Positions 6,676-12,146 of a DNA stretch of 12,825 nt are shown piece by piece. The position numbers and the translations under genes were made by a program. Where the stretch lies: assembly GCA_902475475.1 (NCBI GenBank), contig CABRZY010000037.1, forward strand, positions 1 through 12,825. Reading direction: 5' to 3'. Within the stretch, counting starts at the first letter, position 1, and every line of letters starts with the position of its first letter. Under the pieces are notes generated by a model. That model was not told the DNA's origin and did not search any database. It worked only from the letters and a program-made list of their open reading frames with translations. This DNA comes from an uncultured Collinsella sp. GTDB taxonomy: Bacteria > Actinomycetota > Coriobacteriia > Coriobacteriales > Coriobacteriaceae.

Positions 6676-7592
6676 TCGAAAGCACCTACCAGCTCGTTGA
6701 TGTCCTTCACGCCCTGGGACTCGGCCCAGGCCTCGAGCTCGTGCGCGATCTTGAGCGAAGCGCACGGATCGACGAAGTTGGCCATACCGACCGACACGCA
6801 GGTGGCACCGGCCAGGATAAACTCGGCCGCATCCTCGCCGGTCATGACACCGCCGACGCCGTTGATGGGGATATCGACGGCCTGGGCAACCTCCCAGACC
6901 ATGCGCACGGCGATGTGGTGGCACAGCGGGCCCGAAAGGCCGCCCTTGGGCTTGGCCACGCGGGACTTGCGGGTGTGGACGTCGATGGCCATGCCCTGGA
7001 TGGAGTTGATGACCGAAAGGCCGTCGGCGCCGGCAGCCTCGAGCGCCTTGGCGATCTCGGCGACGTTGACCGGCGCCATCTTCACGAACAGCGGCTTATC
7101 GGTCACCTTGCGGCAGGCAGCCATAACGGAAGAGGCGCCCTCGGGCGTGGAGCCCATGGCGGCACCGCCGGCGGCGATATTGGGGCAGCTCACGTTGATC
7201 TCGTAGCCGGCAGCCCAAGGGCACAGCTCGACATACATCTCGAGTGCGCGGACAAACTCGTCAACGGAGTGGCCGGCAACCTGACAGATGACCTGACAGC
7301 CGTCCTTGGACAGCTGTTCGAGCCACGGACCAGACTCGCGGGCAAAGGCGGCCACGCCGGGGTTCTGAAGGCCCACGGAGTTGATCATACCGCCGGGAAT
7401 CTCGGCCATGCGGGGCGCGGGGTTGCCGGGCCAGGGCTCGGCAGCGCAGCCCTTGGTGGTGATGGCGCCCAGCTGGGAAACATCAAAAAAGTTCTGGAAC
7501 TGCCAGCCGTAGCCAAAGGTACCGGCTGCGGTGTTGATGGGGTTCTGCATCTTGACGCCGCCGAAATCGACGGCCATGTTCACGGTACCCAC
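6669..7592 (-). CDS. pyrD: Dihydroorotate dehydrogenase B, catalytic subunit
   Basis: FMN subunit of the NAD-dependent class 1B enzyme, which oxidises dihydroorotate to orotate and passes electrons to PyrK. The product is 307 residues from the GTG at 7592, which overlaps the pyrK stop by one base (TAGTG). A GTG at 7583 or ATG at 7577 would shorten it by 3 or 5 residues. Seen in order: QNPINTAAGTFGYG (16-29), GGMINSVGLQNPG (67-79), NVSCPN with the class 1 catalytic Cys136, the substrate loop, GGLSGP (217-222) and the FMN phosphate site GVGGVMTGEDA (245-255). A Cys rather than Ser at the active site marks class 1, and the adjacent pyrK marks 1B. Confidence 0.94.
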   Translation of the reverse strand: MGTVNMAVDFGGVKMQNPINTAAGTFGYGWQFQNFFDVSQLGAITTKGCAAEPWPGNPAPRMAEIPGGMINSVGLQNPGVAAFARESGPWLEQLSKDGCQVICQVAGHSVDEFVRALEMYVELCPWAAGYEINVSCPNIAAGGAAMGSTPEGASSVMAACRKVTDKPLFVKMAPVNVAEIAKALEAAGADGLSVINSIQGMAIDVHTRKSRVAKPKGGLSGPLCHHIAVRMVWEVAQAVDIPINGVGGVMTGEDAAEFILAGATCVSVGMANFVDPCASLKIAHELEAWAESQGVKDINELVGAFEC

Positions 7593-8383
7593 TAGAAGAC
7601 CACCACCTTGGAAGCATCGAACACGGGGCCGCACATGCAAGCACCCTTCATACCGTCGACCGTCTCGACATTGCAGGTGTTGCAGGCGCCAAAGCCACAG
7701 CTCATCATACGCTCAAGCGACACCTCGCAGTACGCACCGGCCTCGGCGGCAGCGGCGGCGACTTTCTTCATCATGACAGCGGGGCCGCAGCTGGCCACAT
7801 AGTCGTAGCCGCCCTCGCCGAGCAGCTCGGCGGCAGGATCGGTGCAAAAACCGTGCGTGCCGAGCGAGCCGTCGTCGGTGCAAACGTTGACCGTATCGCA
7901 CAGCGAGCGGAACTCATCGACACCCACGGCCTTGGAAGCGGTGCCAAAGCCCAGGCACACGTCAACATCCACGCCCTGCTCGGCAAGCATACCGGCAAGG
8001 CACAGCACGGGCGGAACACCGATGCCACCGGCGACGAGCAGGGCCTTCCTGGTGCCCTCGGGTACCATCCAGCCACGGCCACCGGGGCCCAGCAGGTTAG
8101 AGGTGGAGCCAGGGCCCATCTGGGACAAACGACGGGTATCGTCGCCCACGACGGCGTACCACAGCTCGACTGTGCCAGCCTCGGCGTCGGCGCGGTAGTA
8201 GCTCAGGGGCACGCGAAGCAGCGAGGACGCATCGCCGGGTACGGCGATGTTCACAAACTGACCGGGCTTGAGCGCACTTGCAAGCTTGGGGGCCGAGATG
8301 ACGAGCGAGAAGATGCCGTCGGCAATCTCCCGGTTCGAGACGACCTCGAAGTCGTGCATGCGTGCAGTGGAAGGTGTGGGCAT
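7592..8383 (-). CDS. pyrK: Dihydroorotate dehydrogenase B, electron-transfer subunit
   Basis: FAD and [2Fe-2S] subunit that carries electrons from PyrD to NAD+. The product is 263 residues. A ferredoxin-reductase FAD domain (about 10-105, with RVPLSYYRA) is followed by an NAD-binding domain (AGGIGVPP, 118-125). A C-terminal cluster site follows with Cys229, Cys234, Cys237 and Cys249 in the family's CxxxxCxxC...C pattern before GPVF. The ATG at 8383 has GGAG seven bases upstream. It is followed without gap by pyrD, fitting a fixed stoichiometry of the heterotetramer. Confidence 0.95.
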   Translation of the reverse strand: MPTPSTARMHDFEVVSNREIADGIFSLVISAPKLASALKPGQFVNIAVPGDASSLLRVPLSYYRADAEAGTVELWYAVVGDDTRRLSQMGPGSTSNLLGPGGRGWMVPEGTRKALLVAGGIGVPPVLCLAGMLAEQGVDVDVCLGFGTASKAVGVDEFRSLCDTVNVCTDDGSLGTHGFCTDPAAELLGEGGYDYVASCGPAVMMKKVAAAAAEAGAYCEVSLERMMSCGFGACNTCNVETVDGMKGACMCGPVFDASKVVVF

Positions 8384-8398
8384 AGACGCTCCAATCCC

Positions 8399-8414
8399 CC
8401 ATGCGGTTGCATGG
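8399..8414 (-). other. Small perfect hairpin before the pyrK ribosome binding site
   Basis: CCATGC and GCATGG form a perfect six-pair stem with a four-base loop about 15 bases before the pyrK start. It could affect translation or mark an RNA end. Its function is unknown. Confidence 0.35.
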
Positions 8415-8423
8415 TCAAAACTA

Positions 8424-8455
8424 ATAGAAAGCGCGGCACCGCAAGGGCGCCGCGC
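8424..8455 (-). terminator. Intra-operon hairpin between pyrC and pyrK
   Basis: On the minus strand GCGCGGCGCC (8446-8455) pairs with GGTGCCGCGC (8431-8440): ten pairs, one of them G-U, with a five-base loop, then TTTCTATT. It sits about 20 bases after the pyrC stop, inside the pyr cluster. It resembles a weak or partial intrinsic terminator or an RNA-stabilising stem. Confidence 0.55.
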
Positions 8456-8475
8456 ACAAAAGCGATAAGGCTATG

Positions 8476-9765
8476 CTAGCAGATGCAGCCGTCAGCAAGC
8501 GTCTGCTTACCGCCGACAAACACATCGGTGGCACGACCGGTGAGCGTGCGGCCGGCAAAACCGGAGTTCTCGGCGCGCGACTCGTAACCGTCCTCGCCAA
8601 CCGTCCAGGTTGCGGAGGGGTCGAACACGGTCAGGTCGGCAACGGAGCCCGCCTTGACCTGAACCTGGTCGAGACCCAGGATCTCACGCGGCTTGATGGC
8701 CATGAGCTCGACCATGCGGCCCATGCTCATCTTGCCCGTGTTGACCAGCTCGGTGAGTACGAGCGACAGCGAGGTCTCGAGGCCGATCATACCAAAGGGC
8801 GCAAGCTCGAACTCACGGGCCTTCTCCCACGGGGTGTGAGGAGCGTGATCGGTGACGATAACGTCGACGGTGCCGTCGATGACGCCCTGACGGATGGCCT
8901 CGGCATCCTCCTCGGTACGCAGCGGCGGGTTGACCTTGAGCGAGGTGTTGTAGGTCTCGTCCAGGTCGTTCTCGGTCAGGAACATGTGGTGCGGGGTGGC
9001 CTCGCAGGTGACCTGAACGCCAGCGGCCTTACCGGCACGCACGATCTCCAGGCCATGGGCGGTGGAGATGTGCTGGATGTGCAGCTTGGCACCGGTCAGC
9101 TTGGCGATCTCGATGTCGCGAGCGATCTGGAGCTCCTCGCCGGCAGCCGGCCAGCCCTCGAGAGCCAGACGGGTCGAGACCTTGCCCTCGTTGATCTGGC
9201 CATGGCCGACCAGGTCCTCGTCCTGGCAGTGGCTCATAAAGACCTTGCCGAACATCTTGCCGTAGTCCATGCAGCGACGGAGCATGCCCGCGCCCTGCAC
9301 GCCGCGACCGTCGTCGGTGAAGGCGACGGCGCCGTGGGCGACCATATCGCCCATCTCGGACATGGCCTCGCCCTTAAGACCGCGGGTCATGGCGCCCGAC
9401 GGATAGACGCGGCAGTGACCGACCTCGGCAGCACGGGACTTGACGAACTCCACGACGGTACCGTTATCGGTAACGGGATCGGTGTTGGGCATGGAGCACA
9501 CGCCAGTAAAGCCGCCCTTTGCAGCTGCGCGGGTGCCGCTCTCGATGTCCTCTTTGACCTCGTAGCCGGGCTCGCGAAGGTGAACGTGCATATCCACCAG
9601 GCCGGGGACGAGGTACTTGCCGGAAAGGTCGCGAACCTCGGCTCCCTCGACGGCGAGATTCTCGCCGACCTCGGCGATCTTGTCGCCGTCAATCAGGACG
9701 TCAACGACACCGTCAAGCTCGACGGACGGGTCGACGACGTGGGCATTCTTAAGAAGCAAGGCCAT
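8476..9765 (-). CDS. pyrC: Dihydroorotase
   Basis: Third step of UMP synthesis: reversible cyclisation of carbamoyl aspartate to dihydroorotate. The 429-residue product is an amidohydrolase of the class I (Bacillus-like) type. The zinc ligands and catalytic residues are visible: MHVHLREPG with His60 and His62, FTDDG with Asp151, SHCQDE with His179, QHISTAHG with His232, and TDHAPHT with catalytic Asp306. The ATG at 9765 has GGAGG eight bases upstream, favoured over an in-frame TTG five codons before. The start overlaps the end of pyrB by 17 bases. The 91-base gap to pyrK contains two hairpins. Confidence 0.96.
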   Translation of the reverse strand: MALLLKNAHVVDPSVELDGVVDVLIDGDKIAEVGENLAVEGAEVRDLSGKYLVPGLVDMHVHLREPGYEVKEDIESGTRAAAKGGFTGVCSMPNTDPVTDNGTVVEFVKSRAAEVGHCRVYPSGAMTRGLKGEAMSEMGDMVAHGAVAFTDDGRGVQGAGMLRRCMDYGKMFGKVFMSHCQDEDLVGHGQINEGKVSTRLALEGWPAAGEELQIARDIEIAKLTGAKLHIQHISTAHGLEIVRAGKAAGVQVTCEATPHHMFLTENDLDETYNTSLKVNPPLRTEEDAEAIRQGVIDGTVDVIVTDHAPHTPWEKAREFELAPFGMIGLETSLSLVLTELVNTGKMSMGRMVELMAIKPREILGLDQVQVKAGSVADLTVFDPSATWTVGEDGYESRAENSGFAGRTLTGRATDVFVGGKQTLADGCIC

Positions 9766-10693
9766 TATCGGCACCTCCAAGCAGCAGATACAGGATAGCC
9801 ATACGCACGCAGATACCGGCGTAGACCTGCTCCAGGATGACGGAGCGTTGCGGGTGGTCGGCCATATAGGAGTCGAACTCGACGCCGCGGTTGATGGGGC
9901 CCGGGTGGCAGATGATCGCGTCGGGCTTCATGAGCTTCTCACGATCCTTGGTAAGGCCGAAGAGCTTGTGGTACTCGCGAATGGTCGGGAACGGGGCACC
10001 CTCGAGGCGCTCCTGCTGCACGCGCAGCATGTAGACGACGTCAAGCTCGGGCAGGACGGAATCGAGGTCGCTCGTCACGTGGTCGCAGCCCAGGACCTCG
10101 GGCGACGGCGGCAGCAGCGTGCCGGGGGCGACGGCGTAGGTCTCGCAGCCCATGATCTTAAGGGCGGGAATCAGCGAGCCGCAGACACGGGAGTGTGAGA
10201 TATCGCCGACGACGGCGACCTTCAGACCGTGGAAGTCACCCTTATGCTCCCAGATGGTGTACAGGTCGAGAAGGGCCTGCGTGGGGTGGTTGTGCTTGCC
10301 GTCACCGGCGCAGATGACGCTCGCGGGCGAGTTCTGCGTGACGATGTAGGGAGCACCGGCGTGCTTATCGCGCACGACGATGCAGTCGATCTTATAGGCG
10401 TTGAGGGTCTCGACGGTGTCGACGAGGCTCTCGCCCTTGACCGTAGAGGTCGAGGAGCCGCCAAAGTTAAGGCTATCGGCCGAAAGGCGCTTCTCGGCAA
10501 GCTCGAAGGAGCTGCGGGTGCGCGTCGAGGGCTCGTTGAACATGTTGACGATGGTCTTGCCCTTGAGCGTGGGGACCTTCTTGATCGCACGCTCGTTGAC
10601 CTCGGAGAACGCCTTGGCGGTCTCGAGGATGAGCTTGATGTCCTCTTCGGAGTACTCGGTAATGTCGATCAGGTGCTTATGGTTGAACGCCAC
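9749..10693 (-). CDS. pyrB: Aspartate carbamoyltransferase, catalytic subunit
   Basis: Committed step of pyrimidine synthesis: carbamoyl phosphate plus aspartate gives carbamoyl aspartate. The product is 314 residues, a normal length for the trimeric catalytic chain. It has the carbamoyl-phosphate loop FNEPSTRTRSSFE (52-64), KGES (86-89), the HPTQALLDL segment (136-144), and the aspartate-binding region near HPGPINRGVEF. No pyrI regulatory chain is present, so it is probably an unregulated trimer as in Bacillus. The GTG at 10693 is chosen because GGAGG lies 11 bases before it and it starts four bases after the pyrR stop. A GTG at 10705 is possible, but it overlaps the GGAGG. Confidence 0.94.
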   Translation of the reverse strand: MAFNHKHLIDITEYSEEDIKLILETAKAFSEVNERAIKKVPTLKGKTIVNMFNEPSTRTRSSFELAEKRLSADSLNFGGSSTSTVKGESLVDTVETLNAYKIDCIVVRDKHAGAPYIVTQNSPASVICAGDGKHNHPTQALLDLYTIWEHKGDFHGLKVAVVGDISHSRVCGSLIPALKIMGCETYAVAPGTLLPPSPEVLGCDHVTSDLDSVLPELDVVYMLRVQQERLEGAPFPTIREYHKLFGLTKDREKLMKPDAIICHPGPINRGVEFDSYMADHPQRSVILEQVYAGICVRMAILYLLLGGADNGLAS

Positions 10694-10697
10694 GGTA

Positions 10698-11282
10698 CTA
10701 CTCACCTCCCAGCGGCGCAGAACCCACGTGGGAGCCCGGCGCGACGTCGTTGATCTCGACGGCGGTGTGGCCGTCGACTTCCTTCATATATAGATGCACG
10801 TTCTCCTCATGCGACGAGGGAACGTTCTTGCCGACAAAGTCCGGCGAGATGGGGAGCTCGCGGTGGCCGCGGTCAACGAGGACTGCCAACTCAATGCGGC
10901 TCGGACGGCCCAGGTCCATGACGGCGTCGAGAGCGGCGCGGATGGTACGGCCCGTATACAGGATGTCGTCCACCAGCACGACGCGCTTGCCGTCGACGCT
11001 AAAGGGAATGTTGGTGGCGTGGATCGCGGGAGCGAAATTGGTCGCATAGTCATCGCGGTAGAAGCTGATGTCGAGGCTGCCGAGCGGAACTTCGACGCCC
11101 TCGATCTCCTTGATCTCGTCGGCGAGCTTCTTAGCCAGAAGGTCGCCGCGCGTGACGATGCCGACCAGAGCGAGGTCTTCACAGCCCTCGTTGCGCTCGA
11201 GAATCTCGTGCGCGATGCGGGTCATCGCTCGATTGACGGCGGTCTCGTCCATGATGACCGCCTTGGGGGAAGTCGTGCCCAT
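10698..11282 (-). CDS. pyrR: PyrR, bifunctional pyr operon attenuator and uracil phosphoribosyltransferase
   Basis: RNA-binding regulator that, with UMP or UTP bound, binds pyr leader RNA and promotes termination. Most members also make UMP from uracil and PRPP. The product is 194 residues with a type I phosphoribosyltransferase fold and the PRPP loop VVLVDDILYTGRT (101-113). The family motifs GIVTRGDLLA (41-50) and DISFYRDD (71-78) are also present. The C-terminal tail of about 12 residues after NDVAPG is slightly longer than in Bacillus. The ATG at 11282 is preceded by AAGGAG at good spacing. It is first in the operon, directly behind the leader attenuator, which fits autoregulation. Confidence 0.95.
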   Translation of the reverse strand: MGTTSPKAVIMDETAVNRAMTRIAHEILERNEGCEDLALVGIVTRGDLLAKKLADEIKEIEGVEVPLGSLDISFYRDDYATNFAPAIHATNIPFSVDGKRVVLVDDILYTGRTIRAALDAVMDLGRPSRIELAVLVDRGHRELPISPDFVGKNVPSSHEENVHLYMKEVDGHTAVEINDVAPGSHVGSAPLGGE

Positions 11283-11321
11283 CGATCTCCTTCCTCACAT
11301 GTCTTGACTGCTGACACAGTC

Positions 11322-11362
11322 AAAAAAATAGATGCCCGACCGCTTAAAGCGGACCAGACACC
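11322..11362 (-). terminator. pyr leader intrinsic terminator (attenuator)
   Basis: On the minus strand the arm 11348-11362 pairs with 11331-11344: 14 pairs including several G-U, one bulged T, and a tight loop. A run of seven T follows (11322-11328). It lies 40 bases before the pyrR start with no gene upstream on this strand. It can therefore only act as a leader terminator controlling entry into the operon. Confidence 0.85.
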
Positions 11363-11418
11363 CACAGGAAGGGCTGCTCTTTGGCAGCTATGTAATTCCA
11401 TGTGGGTATCTCGTACCC
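11357..11418 (-). promoter_or_regulatory. pyr leader antiterminator and competing upstream hairpin
   Basis: GATACCCACA (11401-11410) pairs over ten bases with TGTGGGTGTC (11357-11366). The stem continues with GGAA/TTCC and an inner GCTGC/GCAGC hairpin with loop CAAAGA (11373-11388). Its 3' arm shares six bases with the terminator's 5' arm, so the two exclude each other. An upstream hairpin, GGGTA with TACCC around CGAGA (11404-11418), uses the antiterminator's 5' arm and would act as the anti-antiterminator. That is the three-state logic of PyrR-controlled leaders. The loops only partly resemble the Bacillus PyrR-binding consensus, so direct PyrR binding is inferred. Confidence 0.65.
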
Positions 11419-11436
11419 CTTTAATGGTCAAGGGAT

Positions 11437-11465
11437 AGTGTAGCCAACCTCGAGCTTAATTGCGA
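11437..11465 (-). promoter_or_regulatory. Candidate pyr operon promoter
   Basis: On the minus strand TACACT (11437-11442) is a fair -10. The hexamer 17 bases upstream, TCGCAA (11460-11465), is a poor -35. Transcription would begin near 11430, just before the leader hairpins. A second possibility further upstream is TTTTCA with TATATA 17 bases apart (about 11513-11541), giving a longer leader. Confidence 0.4.
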
Positions 11466-11535
11466 GCATAAATACAGAGCAATCCGTAAACGGAGCCCAA
11501 AGCCCAATAAACCTATATATATTTGTGGGACGAGC

Positions 11536-11564
11536 TTGAAAACGCACGCACGAGCTGGCATAAT
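11536..11564 (+). promoter_or_regulatory. Distal promoter candidate for rpmB
   Basis: TTGAAA (11536-11541) and CATAAT (11559-11564) are exactly 17 bases apart, each matching the vegetative consensus at 5 of 6 positions. Transcription would start near 11571, giving rpmB a leader of about 160 bases, or possibly a separate short RNA. The leader region 11571-11670 shows no frame with a convincing start. Confidence 0.55.
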
Positions 11565-11670
11565 CCCCTCTGCTGCACGCAAATCGGATCTACGTCCAGG
11601 GCCGTGGCGTGGGCACTATCGCCAAAAGAGGAATATCTCTGTGTAGATTGCGCACAGGGAGCGACTTCTG

Positions 11671-11679
11671 TGCTATAGT
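11671..11679 (+). promoter_or_regulatory. Proximal rpmB promoter (extended -10)
   Basis: TGC followed by TATAGT (11674-11679) is a good extended -10. A TTGCGC at 11648-11653 is 20 bases away, too far for a standard -35. Transcription would start near 11686 with a 48-base leader. Confidence 0.55.
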
Positions 11680-11697
11680 TCAGGCTTGTTTGTTAAC

Positions 11698-11726
11698 GCG
11701 ACATGTTCGTTTGTCGCCCAAGGAGG
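11698..11726 (+). promoter_or_regulatory. Hairpin and ribosome binding site before rpmB
   Basis: GCGACA (11698-11703) and TGTCGC (11712-11717) form a perfect six-pair hairpin with an eight-base loop. It ends two bases before the strong Shine-Dalgarno AAGGAGG (11720-11726), which is seven bases before the ATG. Ribosomal protein leaders often carry such control hairpins; a role here is inferred. Confidence 0.5.
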
Positions 11727-11733
11727 GTCAGTT

Positions 11734-11922
11734 ATGTCCAAAGTTTGCGAAGTTTGCGGTAAGCACCCCGTTGCCGGTCGCTCCATCAGTCACTCTCACC
11801 GCGTCACCAACCGTAAGTTCCGCCCCAACATCCAGCGCGTCTACGTCGTCGTCGATGGTCACCGTCGCAAGATGAACGTTTGCTCCACCTGCCTCAAGTC
11901 CGGCAAGGTTGCGCGCTCCTAA
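11734..11922 (+). CDS. rpmB: 50S ribosomal protein L28 (zinc-binding form)
   Basis: Large-subunit ribosomal protein. The 62-residue basic product has the L28 core GKHPVAGRSISHSHRVTNRK (9-28) and RPNIQRV (30-36). Two CxxC pairs, Cys5/Cys8 and Cys50/Cys53, form a zinc ribbon, so this is the cysteine-containing form and not the cysteine-free paralogue that some actinobacteria use under zinc shortage. The ATG at 11734 follows a strong AAGGAGG, and the frame upstream has no better signal. It is a single-gene unit divergent from the pyr operon, with its own terminator. Confidence 0.97.
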   Translation: MSKVCEVCGKHPVAGRSISHSHRVTNRKFRPNIQRVYVVVDGHRRKMNVCSTCLKSGKVARS

Positions 11923-11925
11923 ATA

Positions 11926-11969
11926 AGGTCTTACCAACAAGTACCTCGGACTCTCCGGGTCAAAGACCT
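11926..11969 (+). other. Structured 3' region between rpmB and its terminator
   Basis: AGGTCTT (11926-11932) and AAGACCT (11963-11969) are inverted copies. Between them lies a second, imperfect stem (ACCTCGGA against TCCGGGT, about 11943-11960). It could be a stabilising 3' structure. No known RNA is recognised. Confidence 0.3.
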
Positions 11970-11990
11970 CGCGTTCACATAGAACTTACC

Positions 11991-12021
11991 AAAGGCGCCC
12001 CCCTACGGAGGGCGCCTTTTT
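11991..12021 (+). terminator. rpmB intrinsic terminator
   Basis: AAAGGCGCCC and GGGCGCC form a GC-rich stem around a short loop, followed by TTTTT (12017-12021). It lies about 70 bases after the rpmB stop. Confidence 0.9.
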
Positions 12022-12022
12022 G

Positions 12023-12051
12023 CACTCATTGGGGACAGACTTACATGAGTG
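12023..12051. repeat. Hairpin-forming inverted repeat in the first repeat unit
   Basis: CACTCAT (12023-12029) and ATGAGTG (12045-12051) are perfect seven-base inverted copies around TGGGGACAGACTTAC. A stem with a loop of this kind is the usual substrate form of REP-like elements handled by Y1 transposases. Confidence 0.55.
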
Positions 12052-12089
12052 TTTTCACGCATTGGGGACAGACTTAGATGAGTGCTTTC
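12027..12089 (+). repeat. Two tandem 30-base repeats with GGGGACAGACTTA
   Basis: Units at 12027-12056 and 12060-12089 differ at only two positions, with three bases between them. Both share CATTGGGGACAGACTTA, then ATGAGTG and TTTC. The motif GGGGACAGACTT is, as I recall, commonly found beside transposases of the type encoded at 12147-12825. The units probably mark one end of that element or a REP-like repeat family. The stretch 12090-12146 shows no further structure. Confidence 0.75.
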
Positions 12090-12146
12090 CAAAGCTCACA
12101 GTGCATCGACGAACTCACGGCGCTTCGATCGCCACCAGTACGTACC

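Noticed and set aside
6676..6924. N-terminal extension of the pyrF frame into pyrD
   Set aside because: The extra residues are Arg/Gly/His-rich shadow sequence of pyrD. The PyrF homology starts at the ATG at 6675.
6741..7595. Plus-strand open frame opposite pyrD
   Set aside because: Antisense shadow of pyrD with no ribosome binding site and low-complexity His/Asp/Gly composition.
8473..9798. Long open frame on the plus strand opposite pyrC
   Set aside because: It is a mirror frame produced by high third-position GC in pyrC. Its translation is a run of Val, Leu, Asp and Gly without any recognisable domain, while pyrC has intact active-site motifs.
11306..11321. Hairpin GACTG/CAGTC next to the seven-T run as a second pyr terminator
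   Set aside because: On the minus strand the T-run precedes this stem instead of following it, and a five-pair stem is weak. On the plus strand there is no gene for it to terminate.
12027..12089. CRISPR array
   Set aside because: Only two repeat units with a three-base gap, so there are no spacers, and there is no cas gene nearby.
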